Shown: positions 11,099 to 22,524 of the stretch, piece by piece
Numbering within the stretch: position 1 is the first letter of the stretch
Layout: the number at the start of each line of letters is the position of its first letter
Source: Impatiens glandulifera
Lineage: Eukaryota; Streptophyta; Magnoliopsida; Ericales; Balsaminaceae
DNA length: 64,000 nt
Reading direction: 5' to 3'
NCBI RefSeq assembly: GCF_907164915.1
Contig: NC_061869.1
Coordinates: 42,901,771-42,965,770 of the forward strand
The notes under the pieces: model-generated
Told to the model about the DNA's origin: nothing
The model's database searches: none
What the model saw: only the letters and a program-made list of their open reading frames with translations
Translations under genes and position numbers: made by a program

Positions 11099-11474
11099 GT
11101 ATGGGTACCAATGTTTGTAAATAGTTTATTTTGTAGGTGATGTAGGAGGATAACAGGAAGGAAGCTAGAAGAGTACTCCTCTGAGTACACAACTTGGAAG
11201 ATCAATAATGGCACTGACCATTCTGGAAGAATAAATGTTTTTATTTGTTAAAAATGTTTTTGGTCTTTGGACCACAAAAATTATTTATTTAATTTCAAAT
11301 GTCCATATTCATAATGAGAGGAAAAATTACTTTGGAAGTAAAGATACTCTCTAGACGAATATCCTTAATCGGTCTAAATAGACAAAGGTGTCTACAAGAA
11401 ACAGTATGTACTTTGACGTATTTTCGCTCATAATCCATACATCTAAATCTATATGTTGAGGTGGTATACCTACG
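11099..11474 (+). other. Post-gag noncoding segment of element A
   Basis: This is where pol would start. A short continuation resembles the gag-pol joint of element C (VYFVG-like codons near 11125), after which no protease or integrase motif appears in any frame. Confidence 0.55.
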
Positions 11475-11730
11475 TAATTAGACGGACACGTCTAATAGAC
11501 GATAGACGTTTTTACGTCATGAGCAAGTGGATGCTCACGTCTAATAAACACATGTCTAATACGTGGTGTTATGCGGAATTAGACGTACTCGTCTAATAAA
11601 CATTAGACGGATTTGTTGTAAACACGGAATTAGACGTATGCGTCTAATACACTCATCCATCTAATAGACGCTGTATTAAATTGGACTTGTGAAGTAAGAA
11701 AAACGTCTAACTACATACCAATTAGACTGA
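11475..11730 (+). repeat. Internal TTAGAC/GTCTAA palindrome cluster upstream of env-like gene
   Basis: Several palindromes such as TTAGACGTACTCGTCTAA and TTAGACGTATGCGTCTAA are present, of the same kind as in the LTR arrays but outside any LTR. The linkers differ from the LTR linkers, so this is not simply a copied LTR piece. Confidence 0.75.
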
Positions 11731-11810
11731 TCAAGGACAGCTGTCCCACGTTGAGAGCTATCTGCTTTTCCCGCTCAAAACATCAAACAGTCATCTCTTA
11801 ATAACATGAA

Positions 11811-11958
11811 GACACGTGTCTATCAAGTTAGAGAAAATGACTAATATACCCTCATTTTTAATGATGATTTCTTGAAAAAGGACGTCTAACATTTATTAAT
11901 GGGCCATACCCATAGAATAGACAGTTATTCTGTATTTCCCTCTTTCATCTATATAAGG
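11811..11958 (+). promoter_or_regulatory. Putative internal promoter: G-box and TATA box before env-like gene
   Basis: GACACGTGTC, a 10-bp palindrome containing a G-box, is at 11811-11820. CTATATAAGG, a strong TATA-box match, is at 11949-11958, 119 bp before the ATG at 12077. With the palindrome cluster just upstream, the order (palindromes, G-box, TATA) repeats the order in the LTR. Promoter activity is inferred from the sequence only. Confidence 0.5.
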
Positions 11959-12076
11959 ACATTTCTGCATGAATTTGAAAGCTTCCAATCTCTCGAAATC
12001 TCTAAGAACCCTAGCTTTCTTGCATTTGTCTCACTAAAACTCTCTGAAATCTCGTGTCGATTCATATTCTCTCAAA

Positions 12077-15000
12077 ATGGTGAAGAAAATTACTCTAGGT
12101 CACTGTACTTTGCAGGTGGATTTTCCATCAGTGTATTCTTTTGATCAACCGGAGGTGGTGAAGATTTTCCAAACCCTATAATATTCTTTGTTAAGGAAGT
12201 ATCTGGGCGGACCGTTCATCTTCTACGAAGATGAAGTTCGCGAGTTCTTCAAAACGACAGTTATGGTGGATGATTCCATCGTAGCAACCGTTAACGGAAC
12301 GAAGATCTCTTTTGACGAAGCAGTCTATGCGGAGTTCTTTGAACTTCCGACGGAGGGCCATCTATTCGACTTGGTTCTCTCTTTAGAAATCATGGAGGAG
12401 ATGAAGACAACTTTCTCTGCAGATGGTTCAAAGATCCATATGAATGGATTCAAGAAGGTATTCAAATCACACTTCATTCTTCTGAACGACGTGGTGGCGA
12501 AGGCGCTTCAAGGGAAGGCTGGTTCCTTCCATCTCTATAGTCAAGACCATTTTGACTATATGTGTGCAATTTCGAAAGGGATCCAGGTAAACTGGGCTCA
12601 TACCCTCTTTTAGAACTTATGATATTCTATCAGCTAGACGAACAAGGAGAGTATAACGTATGCGGCTCAACTAAGTCACTTGTTGAAGCATTTGGGGGTT
12701 CCCGTTGGTGAACTGGCGCAGATCAACTCTCCAAGAGTATTTACTGCTCTTACGGTGGCTAGAACACTGACGAGATTGAAGAACAACCTTGAGTCTGCAT
12801 TTGGTGCTTCTAGTTACCAGATCGGTGGAAAGCCTTCCACTCGATCAAAGCCCTCTGCTTCTGTTATGTCAACAAGGGCAAAGAAAACCAAAACGGTGAA
12901 CGAATCGGAGGCAAGTTCCTCCAGTATGAAAAGTCCAAATCAGAAGGACTTTAAATCTGTTGATTCAAGATTGAAACAAGGTCTAGGCGTACTTGCTGCA
13001 ACTCCAATGTCATCTCTATCCACTCCCTCAAAATGTTTGAGGAAACCTTAGAGGTCTTGTGCCTCAAAGGAGAAGAAGACAAAGGCGCCCCGCGCATCTA
13101 AATCTGCAAAGGTATAGTCTTCTAAATCTTTGGTTGTTGTGCCAAAATTTAATGTTCCCGTAGTGGAACAATCTGAGTCTATATTCTCTCCTTTGAGAGA
13201 ATCTGCTGAAGGGCCTACTGTTGAGTCAGCCGGTCCAAATGATGAAACTGTTGACAGGGCTGAGTCTCCTGTTATTCAATCTGATCGTGTAGCCACCGGT
13301 GCTACAGAGTCATCACAACCAGAACAAGGTGCTGTTCTTACCCTTGTAGCTGGTGAACCCAATACTCCTGCTCCTAAAGATTCCTTGGTGGTCGGGAAAG
13401 TTGTTTGCAGGGAGCTCCTTGCTGAGTTCTGTATGAAACCACAATCTTCCTTCGAACTGTTGCGCTCCCGAAAACGGGCAGATGAAATTGTGATTGGTGA
13501 ACCAAGATCCGCTCCAAAACCCGTAGAGGTTGTTGGAAAAGGAAAATTCATTGCAGTTCAAGCTTTTGAGAAGGTATCTGAGGCAACAGGTATCGTTGGC
13601 CTTATTTTGGATTAAGTTAAAGTTCTCACTGCTGAGAAATTGGAAATTTATGATTCCTGGTCCATGGAGAGGCTGTCCTCCAAGTACAACGACTCTCTGT
13701 CTAACGCTGCCATGGAAAAAGAATGGAAGAAGAGGGTGGCAAACGAGAAGAAAGTCTTGAAATGGGCAAGAACCTCAGATGTTGGTGAGGCTCTAAAGAA
13801 AAGAGAACTGGTGGAAGCTTGCATTCTTGGAAAAGCTCTCTTTCCAATTTTTGAAGCCAGGAAAGCTAACTTCAACCCTGATGTAAAAGGAGCTGATGTT
13901 GAAGCAAAGGTATTGAAGAAGTTGAATGATATCCTGGAAAGCTATGTCTCTACTGCTTCTAGACACATTCATGGCGCCGATTGCTCTAGCGCAGAACCTG
14001 TCAACGAAGAAGAAGCTATGGACATTCAAGATGTTGATAATGATGAGCTAGATGATATCTCCTGATCGAATTCGGGAATCTTTCTGCCGAAGAGAGACGC
14101 ATTCTAGATCATCCTGTCCAAGAACGTCCAAATGAAGAAGAAAATGTGAATGTTCAAGAGCCTGAACAAGCTCTTAAAATAAATGAAGAAGAAGTCATCA
14201 TAGAAGATGTGACTGAGGAGGCTTCGAAAGCTCCTATTGAAGAAAACATGTTAATAACCCCTGTTGCGACAGAGGTTGTTCAAGAAAAATTGGCCGAGGA
14301 CACTCAGCCAGAAACTGCAAGAACTGAGGGGGAACCCTCCAAAGAGAAAGACAATGAAGAAGAAAGTTCCTCATCTGAGGAGGAACAGAATCAGGAAGCA
14401 ACTTTCGTGAAGCCCTGTTTATTTCCCGACGGCGTTGTGGGAAGTGTTCACGAAAACCTCAACAATCCCATTCATTACACTAGAAATCTGTTTGAAAGAT
14501 TTTAGAGGGTAGAAAAAGAAATTGAAGAAGAAGAACAAGAAAAAGCTGCTAAGAATGCTGAAATGAATCAGTCGGAGCAATCCTTGCAGGTTCATACAAA
14601 CTTTTAGCCTATTCAAAGTATGGCAGCAGAATCTGAAGAAGTCTCGTCTCATGAAGAGTCATCTGCCGGAGGAAACAAAGTGTTAAGATCTATGAGGTAT
14701 ATGCTCTCCTCAATTCAGAAAACCATGTGTCAGACAATGAATTCAAGGGAAGAAGAAAGGGAGAACTTTCACAATATTTTCAAGGTCCTCACTGAGCTGG
14801 ATAACAACTTGAAGAAGAACACATATGAGACTCATATCGCGAACGTGAACTTCTCAAAGTTTGAAAAGCAACTTGTCAATCGTCAAACCGAGCTATTTGA
14901 TATTGAAAGGCAAATCAACGATGAACGCCACAAGGAAACCATGGAAGAATTCTGTATGGTGAAGAATCAGATGGTGGAAATTCAGGGTTGCATGAGAAGG

Positions 15001-15417
15001 AATGACAATGAACGTCAAGAATTCGCTGACTTCATTGCTAGGAAGTTTCAAGCAAAGGAGGATGCAATAGCCAATGATGAAGGTGCTCAACCTCGACCAA
15101 TTCAAGGTGAGTCAAGCACAAGGAATGATGGTGTGTCAACCGGGACAAGATCCAGGAGAGCTCCAAGTACTGATGACAATCCTAGGCCAACCAAGAGAGG
15201 TGGCGGTAGAAGCGGTGGTGAGCGTGGAGGTCGAAGTGGTGGTGGCCGGAGTAGGCTATCCAATGTCGATTAAGGTGGACGTGCCAGTGGTGGTGAACGT
15301 GGTGGAAGATCAAATGCAGGCGGTCGTGGTGGTCGCGGCTATCCTTCTTTCTTGAACATGCTTCCAGGGCAAGAGATGAGTCCAACCGATCCTCGAGTTA
15401 AAAGGGAAGAACAATGA
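12077..15417 (+). pseudogene. Env-like gene of element A (about ten stops, one frameshift)
   Basis: From the ATG at 12077 one frame can be followed to about 14065, then shifts by one base and continues to a stop at 15415-15417, about 1,110 codons. The N-terminal part (YLGGPFIFYEDEVREFF, FFELPTEG, VNWAH) matches the two env-like genes of element C and the plant transposon-protein domain style. The middle is Ser/Glu/Lys-rich and low in complexity. Near the C-terminus is a long coiled coil (about 14690-15060), followed by an Arg/Gly-rich tail (RGGGRSGGERGGRSGG) and the end PTDPRVKREEQ. I see no signal peptide, membrane span or furin-like site, so the name 'envelope-like' is positional only. First stop TAA at 12179-12181; others include 12611, 13049, 13613, 14503 and 15271. 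Coding potential is convincing because flanking segments stay in one frame. Confidence 0.8.
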
Positions 15418-15578
15418 TCTCTCTTCTTTTACTCTATTTAACTTTATTGAACATGGTTCCTTGATGAATTTTCGAATATTGGTTTTTGGATGAATGATGT
15501 AAGTGAACAAGGTTTCTGTTTATTTGTATGATGAATGCATGCTTTGAAATCTATATGCAGGTCTACAATTTCTTCATC

Positions 15579-15591
15579 AAAAAGGGGGAAA
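15579..15591 (+). other. Polypurine tract of element A
   Basis: AAAAAGGGGGAAA ends one base before the 3' LTR begins at 15593. This is the usual place and composition for plus-strand priming. Confidence 0.85.
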
Positions 15592-15592
15592 T

Positions 15593-17617
15593 TGTTGGGT
15601 CAAATTATTTTGACTTAGTGTTGAAATAATTTAACCACTGATATTTTGATGATGAAATAACTTATGAGTTTTGATACATGTGTATTGAGACAATATGTTA
15701 TAAGACTTGGATCTAATGAGGATCATTAGACTGATTTTGGCCTTCATTGCATTAAATTAGACGTAAGTCTAATAGAATTAGACGTACAATCTAACTCATC
15801 GGAGTTAGACGTGTAGTCTAATAGATGTAAAAAATTAGACACAAGTCTAATGAATACACGGAATTAGACGCAAGTCTAATAGAATTAGACGTACAGTCTA
15901 ACCCATCGGAGTTAGACGTGTAGTCTAATAGATGTAAAGAATTAGACGGATGGTCTAATGAATACACAGAATTAGTCGTAAGTCTAATATATTAGGAATT
16001 AGACGGGTAGTCTAATTGATATTCGGAATTAGACGTACAGTCTAACTCATCGGAGTTAGACGTGTAGTCTAATACATTTGTAATTAGACGGGTAGTCTAA
16101 TTAATGAAAGTTAGACGTGAGTCTAACTCCTTCAGACAATTCTGAGGTAGAACCGGAATTAGACGTGCCAGTCTAACTCAGTGGAGTTAGACGTGTCAGT
16201 CTAATGGTTATTGAATAATTAGACGTGTGGTCTAATTAATGAAAGTTAGACGTGTGTCTAACTCCTTCAGACAAGTCTGAAGTAGAAGCGGTATTAGACG
16301 TGCCAGTCTAATGGTTATTGAATAATTAGACGTGTGGTCTAATTAATTAAAGTTAGACGTGAGTCTAACTCTTTCAGACAAGTCTGAGGTAGAACCGGAA
16401 TTAGACGTGCCAGTCTAACTCAGTGGAGTTAGACGTGCCAGGCTAATGGTTATTGAATAATTAGACGTGTGGTCTAATTAATGAAAGTTAGATGTGCGTC
16501 TAACTCCTTCAAACAAGTCTGAGGTAGAACCGGAATTAGACGTGCTAGCCTAACTCAATGGAGTTAGACGTGCCAGTCTAATGGTTATTGTAATTAGACG
16601 CGAGTCTAATTCTATTAGACCAGGCAGTCTAATAGACGTTTTCCTATTAGAAGGAGATGACTCATTTCATTAGACTAATTTTCACAATTCGTCTAACTGA
16701 AATACGTTTAATGCTCAGTTTAAGTAGTACGCTTGAATCTAGCATTTCTCCTACCCACGTGCTATAGTTGTACCCTACTTCTACTCCACTTTCTAGTGAA
16801 GATTAGTACAGCGGTTATATGCATCCAATCAAGGAATGCCACGTAAGAGAATTTCTCTCAAATTACTTGTTTTGCAGGTACATCCTTGATGGAAGATTCG
16901 GCGTACTACCAGTTCTGTATGGCCACGATCCTTGTGCTCAGAACCTGCTGTGTACAATGGAGGCTTTCCAATGGAAGAGTGCCATGTATCATTCTTGAAG
17001 TTTCGACCGTTAGCTCCTGCTTAGTATTTAACAAATCCTAAGGACAACGGACGAACAACTTTTTTAGCGAACCTCACCTTACTTTGCCATATACAACGAA
17101 CAATCAATCTGATTTTGTAGAGAGAGAAACTACTCAATCATCTTGCTTACTGAATTAAACTGTGAAGCTTCTTTTCTGATTGTACTGTGTGTGAATCGAG
17201 AGAGAGAGAGAGCTAGAATCAAAGCACCTTTAGCTGAGTGATATTCTTCATCTTGTAATTGAACAGAAAATGTTCTGTTCAATAGTGAGCTAAGTGTGTG
17301 TGTAAACTGTATTTGATTCTAATCATATTATAGTGAATCCTTCCGGTGGTTGGAAGAAGGGGTGACGTAGGAGAGTTTCTCCGAACATCCAGAAACAAAC
17401 TGTTGTGTTCTTCTTTTCTGTCATCTTTTCATATTTAATCTTGTGTGCTTCAAACCCAAGTAAACAATTCTGCCTTGAATCCGTTTCAAGTGTTTACACA
17501 AGTTTGCGTAGAATAGAAAGCGAATTAAATCCCTAACATGATTTCTTTCAAACTGTTTTTCATAAGCCTTTATCCTTAGCCAGACCCCCGTCTCTATCGA
17601 TAAAGCCGATCCTATCA
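15593..17617 (+). repeat. 3' LTR of element A
   Basis: 2,025 bp, TG...CA ends, followed by TGCAT. It is 236 bp shorter than the 5' LTR, mostly because the palindrome array has fewer units. The unique head and U5 align with the 5' LTR with scattered substitutions. Confidence 0.93.
15755..16650 (+). repeat. Palindrome array in 3' LTR of element A
   Basis: Same TTAGAC...GTCTAA palindromes as in the 5' LTR. The higher-order marker TCTGAGGTAGAACCGG or a close variant occurs four times (near 16145, 16277, 16386, 16520) against five in the 5' LTR. Confidence 0.88.
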
Positions 17618-17682
17618 TGCATGCATATCTTCTAGTTGGCGAAATCATCACCTTCCAGCATTGGAGGCTTCTCGAAAGTCAT
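17618..17682 (-). pseudogene. gag: Gag of element C, N-terminal fragment
   Basis: ATG at 17682-17680, reading MTFEKPPMLEGDDFAN, then a TAG where copia gag usually has Trp, then KICM. The frame resumes across element A at 6995, once one TSD copy is ignored, with HLHLITMDYEMPF. The ATG lies about 40 bp after the primer site. Confidence 0.85.
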
Positions 17683-17720
17683 GCTTTCTTGCTTCGGGTT
17701 GCTTGAGTATTGAAACTAAC

Positions 17721-17733
17721 TGCTCTGATACCA
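17721..17733 (-). other. Primer binding site of element C (initiator Met tRNA)
   Basis: TGGTATCAGAGCA on the minus strand, two bases inside the LTR edge, matches the initiator tRNA-Met complement over 12 bases. Confidence 0.88.
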
Positions 17734-17735
17734 AT

Positions 17736-19008
17736 TGTTAGGATCTAGATCGCGGATGGAGGACCAGGGTCTGGCCGGTTTACACTTTCTGACAACACTC
17801 AACGGTTGGCGTTAATCCGGTTAGAGATTAACACCGGGTTTCAATACTACATAAAATGTCATAAACCCTTGAACCGAGTTGAAGTGCGGAAGTGGTTTGT
17901 TTCAGGTTGAAGCAACACACACGGGATGAATAGAGATAGAGTTTGGAGAATATCGGTTTGGATATTAGCAGGCCGGTTTGAGGTTTAGTGAATCGGTTAA
18001 AGTGATGTAAGTCGGTTAGGACAGTACAAGTCGGTTAGAAAGTGGAACCGGCAGAAAGTAAAGAACAAGACACAGGTTTTTATGGATGTTCGGAGATAAA
18101 ACTCCTACGTCACCCCTTCTTCTCAAACCGCGAGAAGGATATTCACTAAGGAATACACAACCACACTACACAATCGAGACTTATTTGCAGCTCCATAAAC
18201 ACTCTTACAATTCTCACAGTAATTGTAATCACACTTCAAATGCACACTTAAGCTTTTAATCTTATAGAGAGATAAACACAACTTGTAAATTGGGTTGTTA
18301 GCTCTGAATTATCGTGACTTGTAACTGCATTTACTCCTCTTCAGCTCATTCTTTTATAGGTGAAATGTGACAACGGTCACATTTCTTCAACGGATACCTT
18401 CAGGGTAATCCTTGAATCTGATTGGTTGAGCAGAGGTTCAGCATTGCATTAATTGTGGTTTAAGCTTCCAAGGCATGGAGCAGACCGGCTCTGATTTTTC
18501 TTTTACTTAATATGGTAATTGTCGGTTGGCCAGTTACCTGCATCTGGAGAACTGCACCTTTAACTTGTACCAAAATGGTAACTGTCTCTTCAGGCCATCT
18601 TCTGTAACTTTCAAAGTATCATCAGACTTGTATGGATATGGCAATGTCACAGTCTGATCCTTTGATATCATCTTCCGCAGATACTCAAAGTATTCGTTTG
18701 CACCAATTTTTAGATTGTACTTAGTTTGATAATCTTGACTTTTTCTCTTTAAGTAGTCTCTTCGTCGGTTTTTCGGTTGAATGCTGCATTTCGGTTTAGG
18801 ATGTCTACCGGTTGTTCAGAGCTTCAAGTTAACCGGATAACTTCCGGTTTTGGATACATCTTTTTCTTCTTCTTCTAACTGGTTTGATTCTTGATCGGTT
18901 AGATTCTTGACCGTTCAGATTCTTGACCGTTCTTGGTTCTTGACCGTTCCTGCACAGGAAATTTGTTTTTGTTAAGTTCTTATTTTAACCGGTCTAATTT
19001 ATCTAACA
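17736..19008 (-). repeat. 5' LTR of element C
   Basis: 1,273 bp. Read on the minus strand it begins TGTTAGATAAATTAGACC and ends GATCCTAACA, so TGTTAG/CTAACA form the terminal inverted repeat. Internally it is rich in ACCGGTT-type motifs and has a direct repeat of TTCTTGACCGTTC-like units near 18890-18955. The 3' partner is outside the window. Confidence 0.85.
18351..18360 (-). promoter_or_regulatory. TATA box in LTR of element C
   Basis: CCTATAAAAG on the minus strand, about 650 bp from the LTR start, is a good core-promoter match in a position consistent with the U3/R boundary. Function inferred. Confidence 0.45.
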
Positions 19009-19735
19009 ATTTCTCCATTTTTGATTATTTTATTTAAAATATTCAAAATCATGTAAGAAGTAAGAAGTAGGCCGGTTGTTTTAAAAGTTTGTTTGGCCGT
19101 ATTTTTGAAAAAGATTTAGAAAAATTTTGAGAGAGTTTTTGTCTTTTAAAAAAAAATTATCTTATCATTCTATATCTCATTTTAAACATTAATTCTTTTG
19201 TGGCTACATCAAACACAATTCCCCACTTTTGACAAAGCTCTCAGTTTTCCATATTGATTAGAATTCTATATTTATTTATTATTATTATTTTATTGTGATT
19301 ATTGCAAACTAAGATAAAATCTCTAAAAGGCTTGTTTGGATAACTCTCTATTTTGTAAACTCATATATTGAATTCTAAAATTCTAAAAATCATTGAATTT
19401 ATTGAGAAAGTTGATAACAAAAATATTTGACCTCCACAATAAGTTTCAGAATTTTTGGAGCGATTTTTGGAAAATATTTTTTTCGTAGTGTCAAAACTAA
19501 AATTCTACAAATCTGAAATTTTTTTAACTCAATTGCAATGTACTTTTAAAATTGTCTTGACGCGCATAAAATGTTTATGAATTTTTCAAACACTTTAAAA
19601 AAAATGTTGTACTTTGCATTATCATAAATTGGGCTCCAATATTCCAAAATTCTCAATGTCGATTTTTTAACCTCGTGGGCTCCTTTCATACAAGGATCCA
19701 CAGTATAAACGCCAAGAAAGCAACATGTGGATTTT
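19009..19735. other. AT-rich sequence flanking element C
   Basis: No ORF or repeat is recognised. A phrase around TTCGTAGTGTCA (near 19483) recurs near 43131 in a similar AT-rich context, so this may be noncoding sequence of an old gypsy family. Confidence 0.35.
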
Positions 19736-19739
19736 CTCT

Positions 19740-20352
19740 TAATGATTATGTTCTCTTCAAATCAAACGGAATCTACACAAATTGTGAAAGAAGTCCATGA
19801 CGGGAATTGCAGCCCCGTATAGGAACGATATGGAACTCTTTAAAATATTCTTCACTTCTGGCAGAATCTAGAACAATACTACATCGCTTTTTGTTTAAAA
19901 AAGTCATCAATGATGAATTTATACAAACTTAAAGTATACCCTTATTCCATGTAATACAATATGACTTCATCTGGGCCATTTTCCACGCGGGGGATTTTTA
20001 TCAATGGAAAAGCCACCACACGCTATCAACAACCCCAAATTCATTCTTGTCGCCATCGTCTACTTTACCAAGTGGGTAGAGGTTGCCACTTTCATGGTCC
20101 TCAAATCCTCCCATGTGTCTAAACTCATTTGAAAAAATATCATGATTCGATACGTGGTCCCCCATTTGATAATCTTTGATAACGGTCGTCACTTTCAAAG
20201 TAAATTTCTCGAGATCATCAATGAATTCATGATTGAACATCACAAGTCTTTCACTTATAAACGATAATCCAACGCGACGGTCGAAGTTGCGAACAAAAAC
20301 ATGATCACTATTCTTAAGAAGTTGCGAACAAAAACATGATCACTATTCTTAA
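19740..20352 (+). pseudogene. Ty3/gypsy integrase remnant, Tat-like
   Basis: Readable pieces include IVKEVHDGNCSP (remnant of the H2C2 zinc region), FILVAIVYFTKWVEVATF, then VVPHLIIFDNGRHFQSKF with the second catalytic Asp, then NATVEVANKNMITILKK around the catalytic Glu. VxxFTKWVEA and NGxVEAANK are typical of Tat/Athila-type gypsy integrases in plants. Frameshifts and stops are present, and a 35-bp duplication breaks the Glu region. No RT is found next to it. Lineage assignment is from motif memory. Confidence 0.75.
20283..20352 (+). repeat. 35-bp tandem duplication inside the integrase remnant
   Basis: Two exact copies (20283-20317 and 20318-20352) starting GAAGTTGCGAACAAAAACAT. The unit is not a multiple of three, so it shifts the frame. 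Confidence 0.9.
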
Positions 20353-22524
20353 GTCCCCGTTTATAGGGATATGTATGTAACCTCTCGATAAGTTCGGTCC
20401 GTTCTACCAAAACTTCTCCTTCATATAAGAAAATTCCTAAACCCTCAATTTAAACTACGGGCATTTTTCAAGAAAATACATAAACATGATTTATATCACA
20501 TGCATATTTTGTCTAATCGAGAGTTCATTTCATATCATTTATTGAGCCCTAAATGTTTATCTTGTGACCATTTTAAAATTCTTTAAAATTCTTTCATCAC
20601 ATTTCTAAGGTCAAAACATTAAAGTCATTTTAAAAATCCTTCAGCATGTGCTAAAGTATTTTCTTCAAAACATTGCATTCAGTTTTGAAAAATTGAACTA
20701 CTTTGTACTTGATTCCTCACTCACGAGGATGAGTAGATATCCTAACATTTACATTTGGTCAAAACAAAACAAAATAAAACAAAATTCATCAAAAATATTT
20801 TCGTTTTAAGTTAAAGTAGATCACAATTTCTCTCAATAGAAACCAATAAGTTTACGATAAAATAAGTAAACTTTAAGACCATCTCTAAAACGAATGACTT
20901 ATTCATATGCAAAGGGAATTTAAAACCTCCCTAAAACTCACAATTTGGATGTATCTATTTTGATTCCTTCTTGTATCTTACAATCTTCCAAATCTTTTGG
21001 ATATGATGAAGATCACTAATAGTTGAACCTAGTCAAGCCTAACACTAATAGTTGAACCTAGTCAAGCCTAACATATTAGAAAAATCGTCTAACTTTTAAA
21101 AATTAAGCTGAAAAGAGAGATTGATTTAAATCTCTAAAAAACTAAGTGAAAACGTCAATGAGCAAAGTATAAATCAAAAGGTTGAGACATTGAAATTGTC
21201 ACAAAAGATCGGTGCTTCGACATTGTCAGATATATTGATGATACCTAAAAGAAAAACAAACGAAATGCTTATGTGAAGGTTGAGGAATTGAAATCGCCAT
21301 TAGGAAATTTCGCTATGTGTGGCGATTCTTCCAAATACACCCTAGTTGCTTAATAATGCATACTCCTAAAGATTAAGATAATTGCAATCACCACTAAGAA
21401 ATCTCGCTAAGTGCGTTCATTCTATCAAAAATATCATGAGTACAAGCTCACTAAGGCTTATAATTTTTAAATATTTATCTCTAAAGAAATATGCACAAAA
21501 ACAAACAAGATTTTGAAATGTTTGGCCCAAGAGATGACATAATCAAAAGATCAAAATCCCCATTATGAACCAAACTTTGTTTATCAAGATTAACCAATTA
21601 TAAAATATATTTCTCTTATAAAGTTAGAAATTTATTCTAGATAATTCCTTTTATATTGAGAAAAAGAAAGGCGAGTTGAAACTAATCTCCTCTAAAATAG
21701 TTCAGAAGTTTTGACGAGTCTTAAAATGCCAAATATGTTTTGATCTAGAGTTAACCACGTGATGATGGGATCAAAGTCTCTTCACATAGGATGAATCACA
21801 AAAATTGGAAACACCCTAGTCAAACTAGAGGAATTTTTGGAACATGAATGTGATGGTCATATCCATGATCTAGAAAATGCATCAATTCAATTTTGGTCCT
21901 AAATCATTCGTGCAATCATACATCATGAAATTAATACTAGGGGCATTTGTTATAAGGTATGCGTTGAATCAATCAACTTTGACAGAACTTGTTTTATTGT
22001 TCATGTTTCACACTAATAGATTGTAATAGTGAACAACAAGATTTTATCAACATGCACTAAGAAAGTATCCTTCAGTTGTACCTTTTAATTTCTATAATTT
22101 ATACTAGAGGCATTTTTGAAATTTTATGATGGTATTCTTAATACATCCACCTAAAACACATTTGAGTCATTACAGTCTAGAAGCCCAGTAGGTCTTGGGA
22201 ACACTTGTTTACAATTCGATGCCTAAACGATGGATCGTCATTCAATGTTTAAACACACCTAGTTCGTCTTACTAGGTCATATTTTCTTGAGTTTTTTAGC
22301 ATCGATGTACTAAATCATTCTAGCTTATTCCCTAAGATAAAGTTACGTCTTTGTTAAACCTAAATTATATCTTAGAGAAAATGTCTTGTTATAGTTATTT
22401 AGACTTCGTTGATCTCAGTGACGTACTTTTAGTTTCTATCATGGATATCACATGGTGGGTGTTCATGCAACCTTCTGTTCTAATTCATCTCGAGATTAGA
22501 CAATAAAAGATTCTTTGTCATCTT
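20353..22524. other. Noncoding stretch downstream of gypsy integrase remnant
   Basis: No gene is recognised. Around 21270-21420 a phrase with TTGAAATCGCC and TCCAAATACACCCTA resembles the repeats at 37212-37460, suggesting related gypsy 3' noncoding sequence in both places. Confidence 0.4.
21014..21071. repeat. 29-bp tandem duplication
   Basis: CACTAATAGTTGAACCTAGT... occurs twice back to back (21014-21042, 21043-21071), identical. Confidence 0.9.

Larger units (their letters stand above)
6996..17617 (+). mobile_element. Element A: nested Sirevirus-type element with gag and env-like gene but no pol
   Basis: The 5' LTR (6996-9256) and 3' LTR (15593-17617) begin TGTTG(A/G)GTCAAATT and end CCTATCA. 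The five bases before (6991-6995) and after (17618-17622) are both TGCAT, a perfect target duplication. A primer site follows the 5' LTR and a purine tract precedes the 3' LTR. The interior is gag (9302-11098), a noncoding block with palindromes, G-box and TATA (11475-11958), and an env-like gene (12077-15417). No protease, integrase, RT or RNase H reading can be found between gag and the env-like gene, so mobility must have depended on another element. Confidence 0.93.
1..19008 (-). mobile_element. Element C: Sirevirus-type Ty1/copia LTR retrotransposon, 3' end outside window
   Basis: Read on the minus strand, the order is LTR (19008-17736), primer site (17733-17721), gag start (17682-17618), a 10.6-kb insertion (element A), the rest of gag (6995-5276), pol (5232-2296), then two env-like genes (1756-1013 and 617-1). 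The 3' LTR must lie left of base 1. Gag-pol order with integrase before RT is the Ty1/copia layout. An additional ORF family downstream of pol is characteristic of Sireviruses. Gag and pol both carry stops, frameshifts and one large integrase deletion, so the copy is dead, although its RT/RNase H segment and the last env-like gene are still open. The Sirevirus lineage call is inferred from gene order and protein style, not from a tree. Confidence 0.85.
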
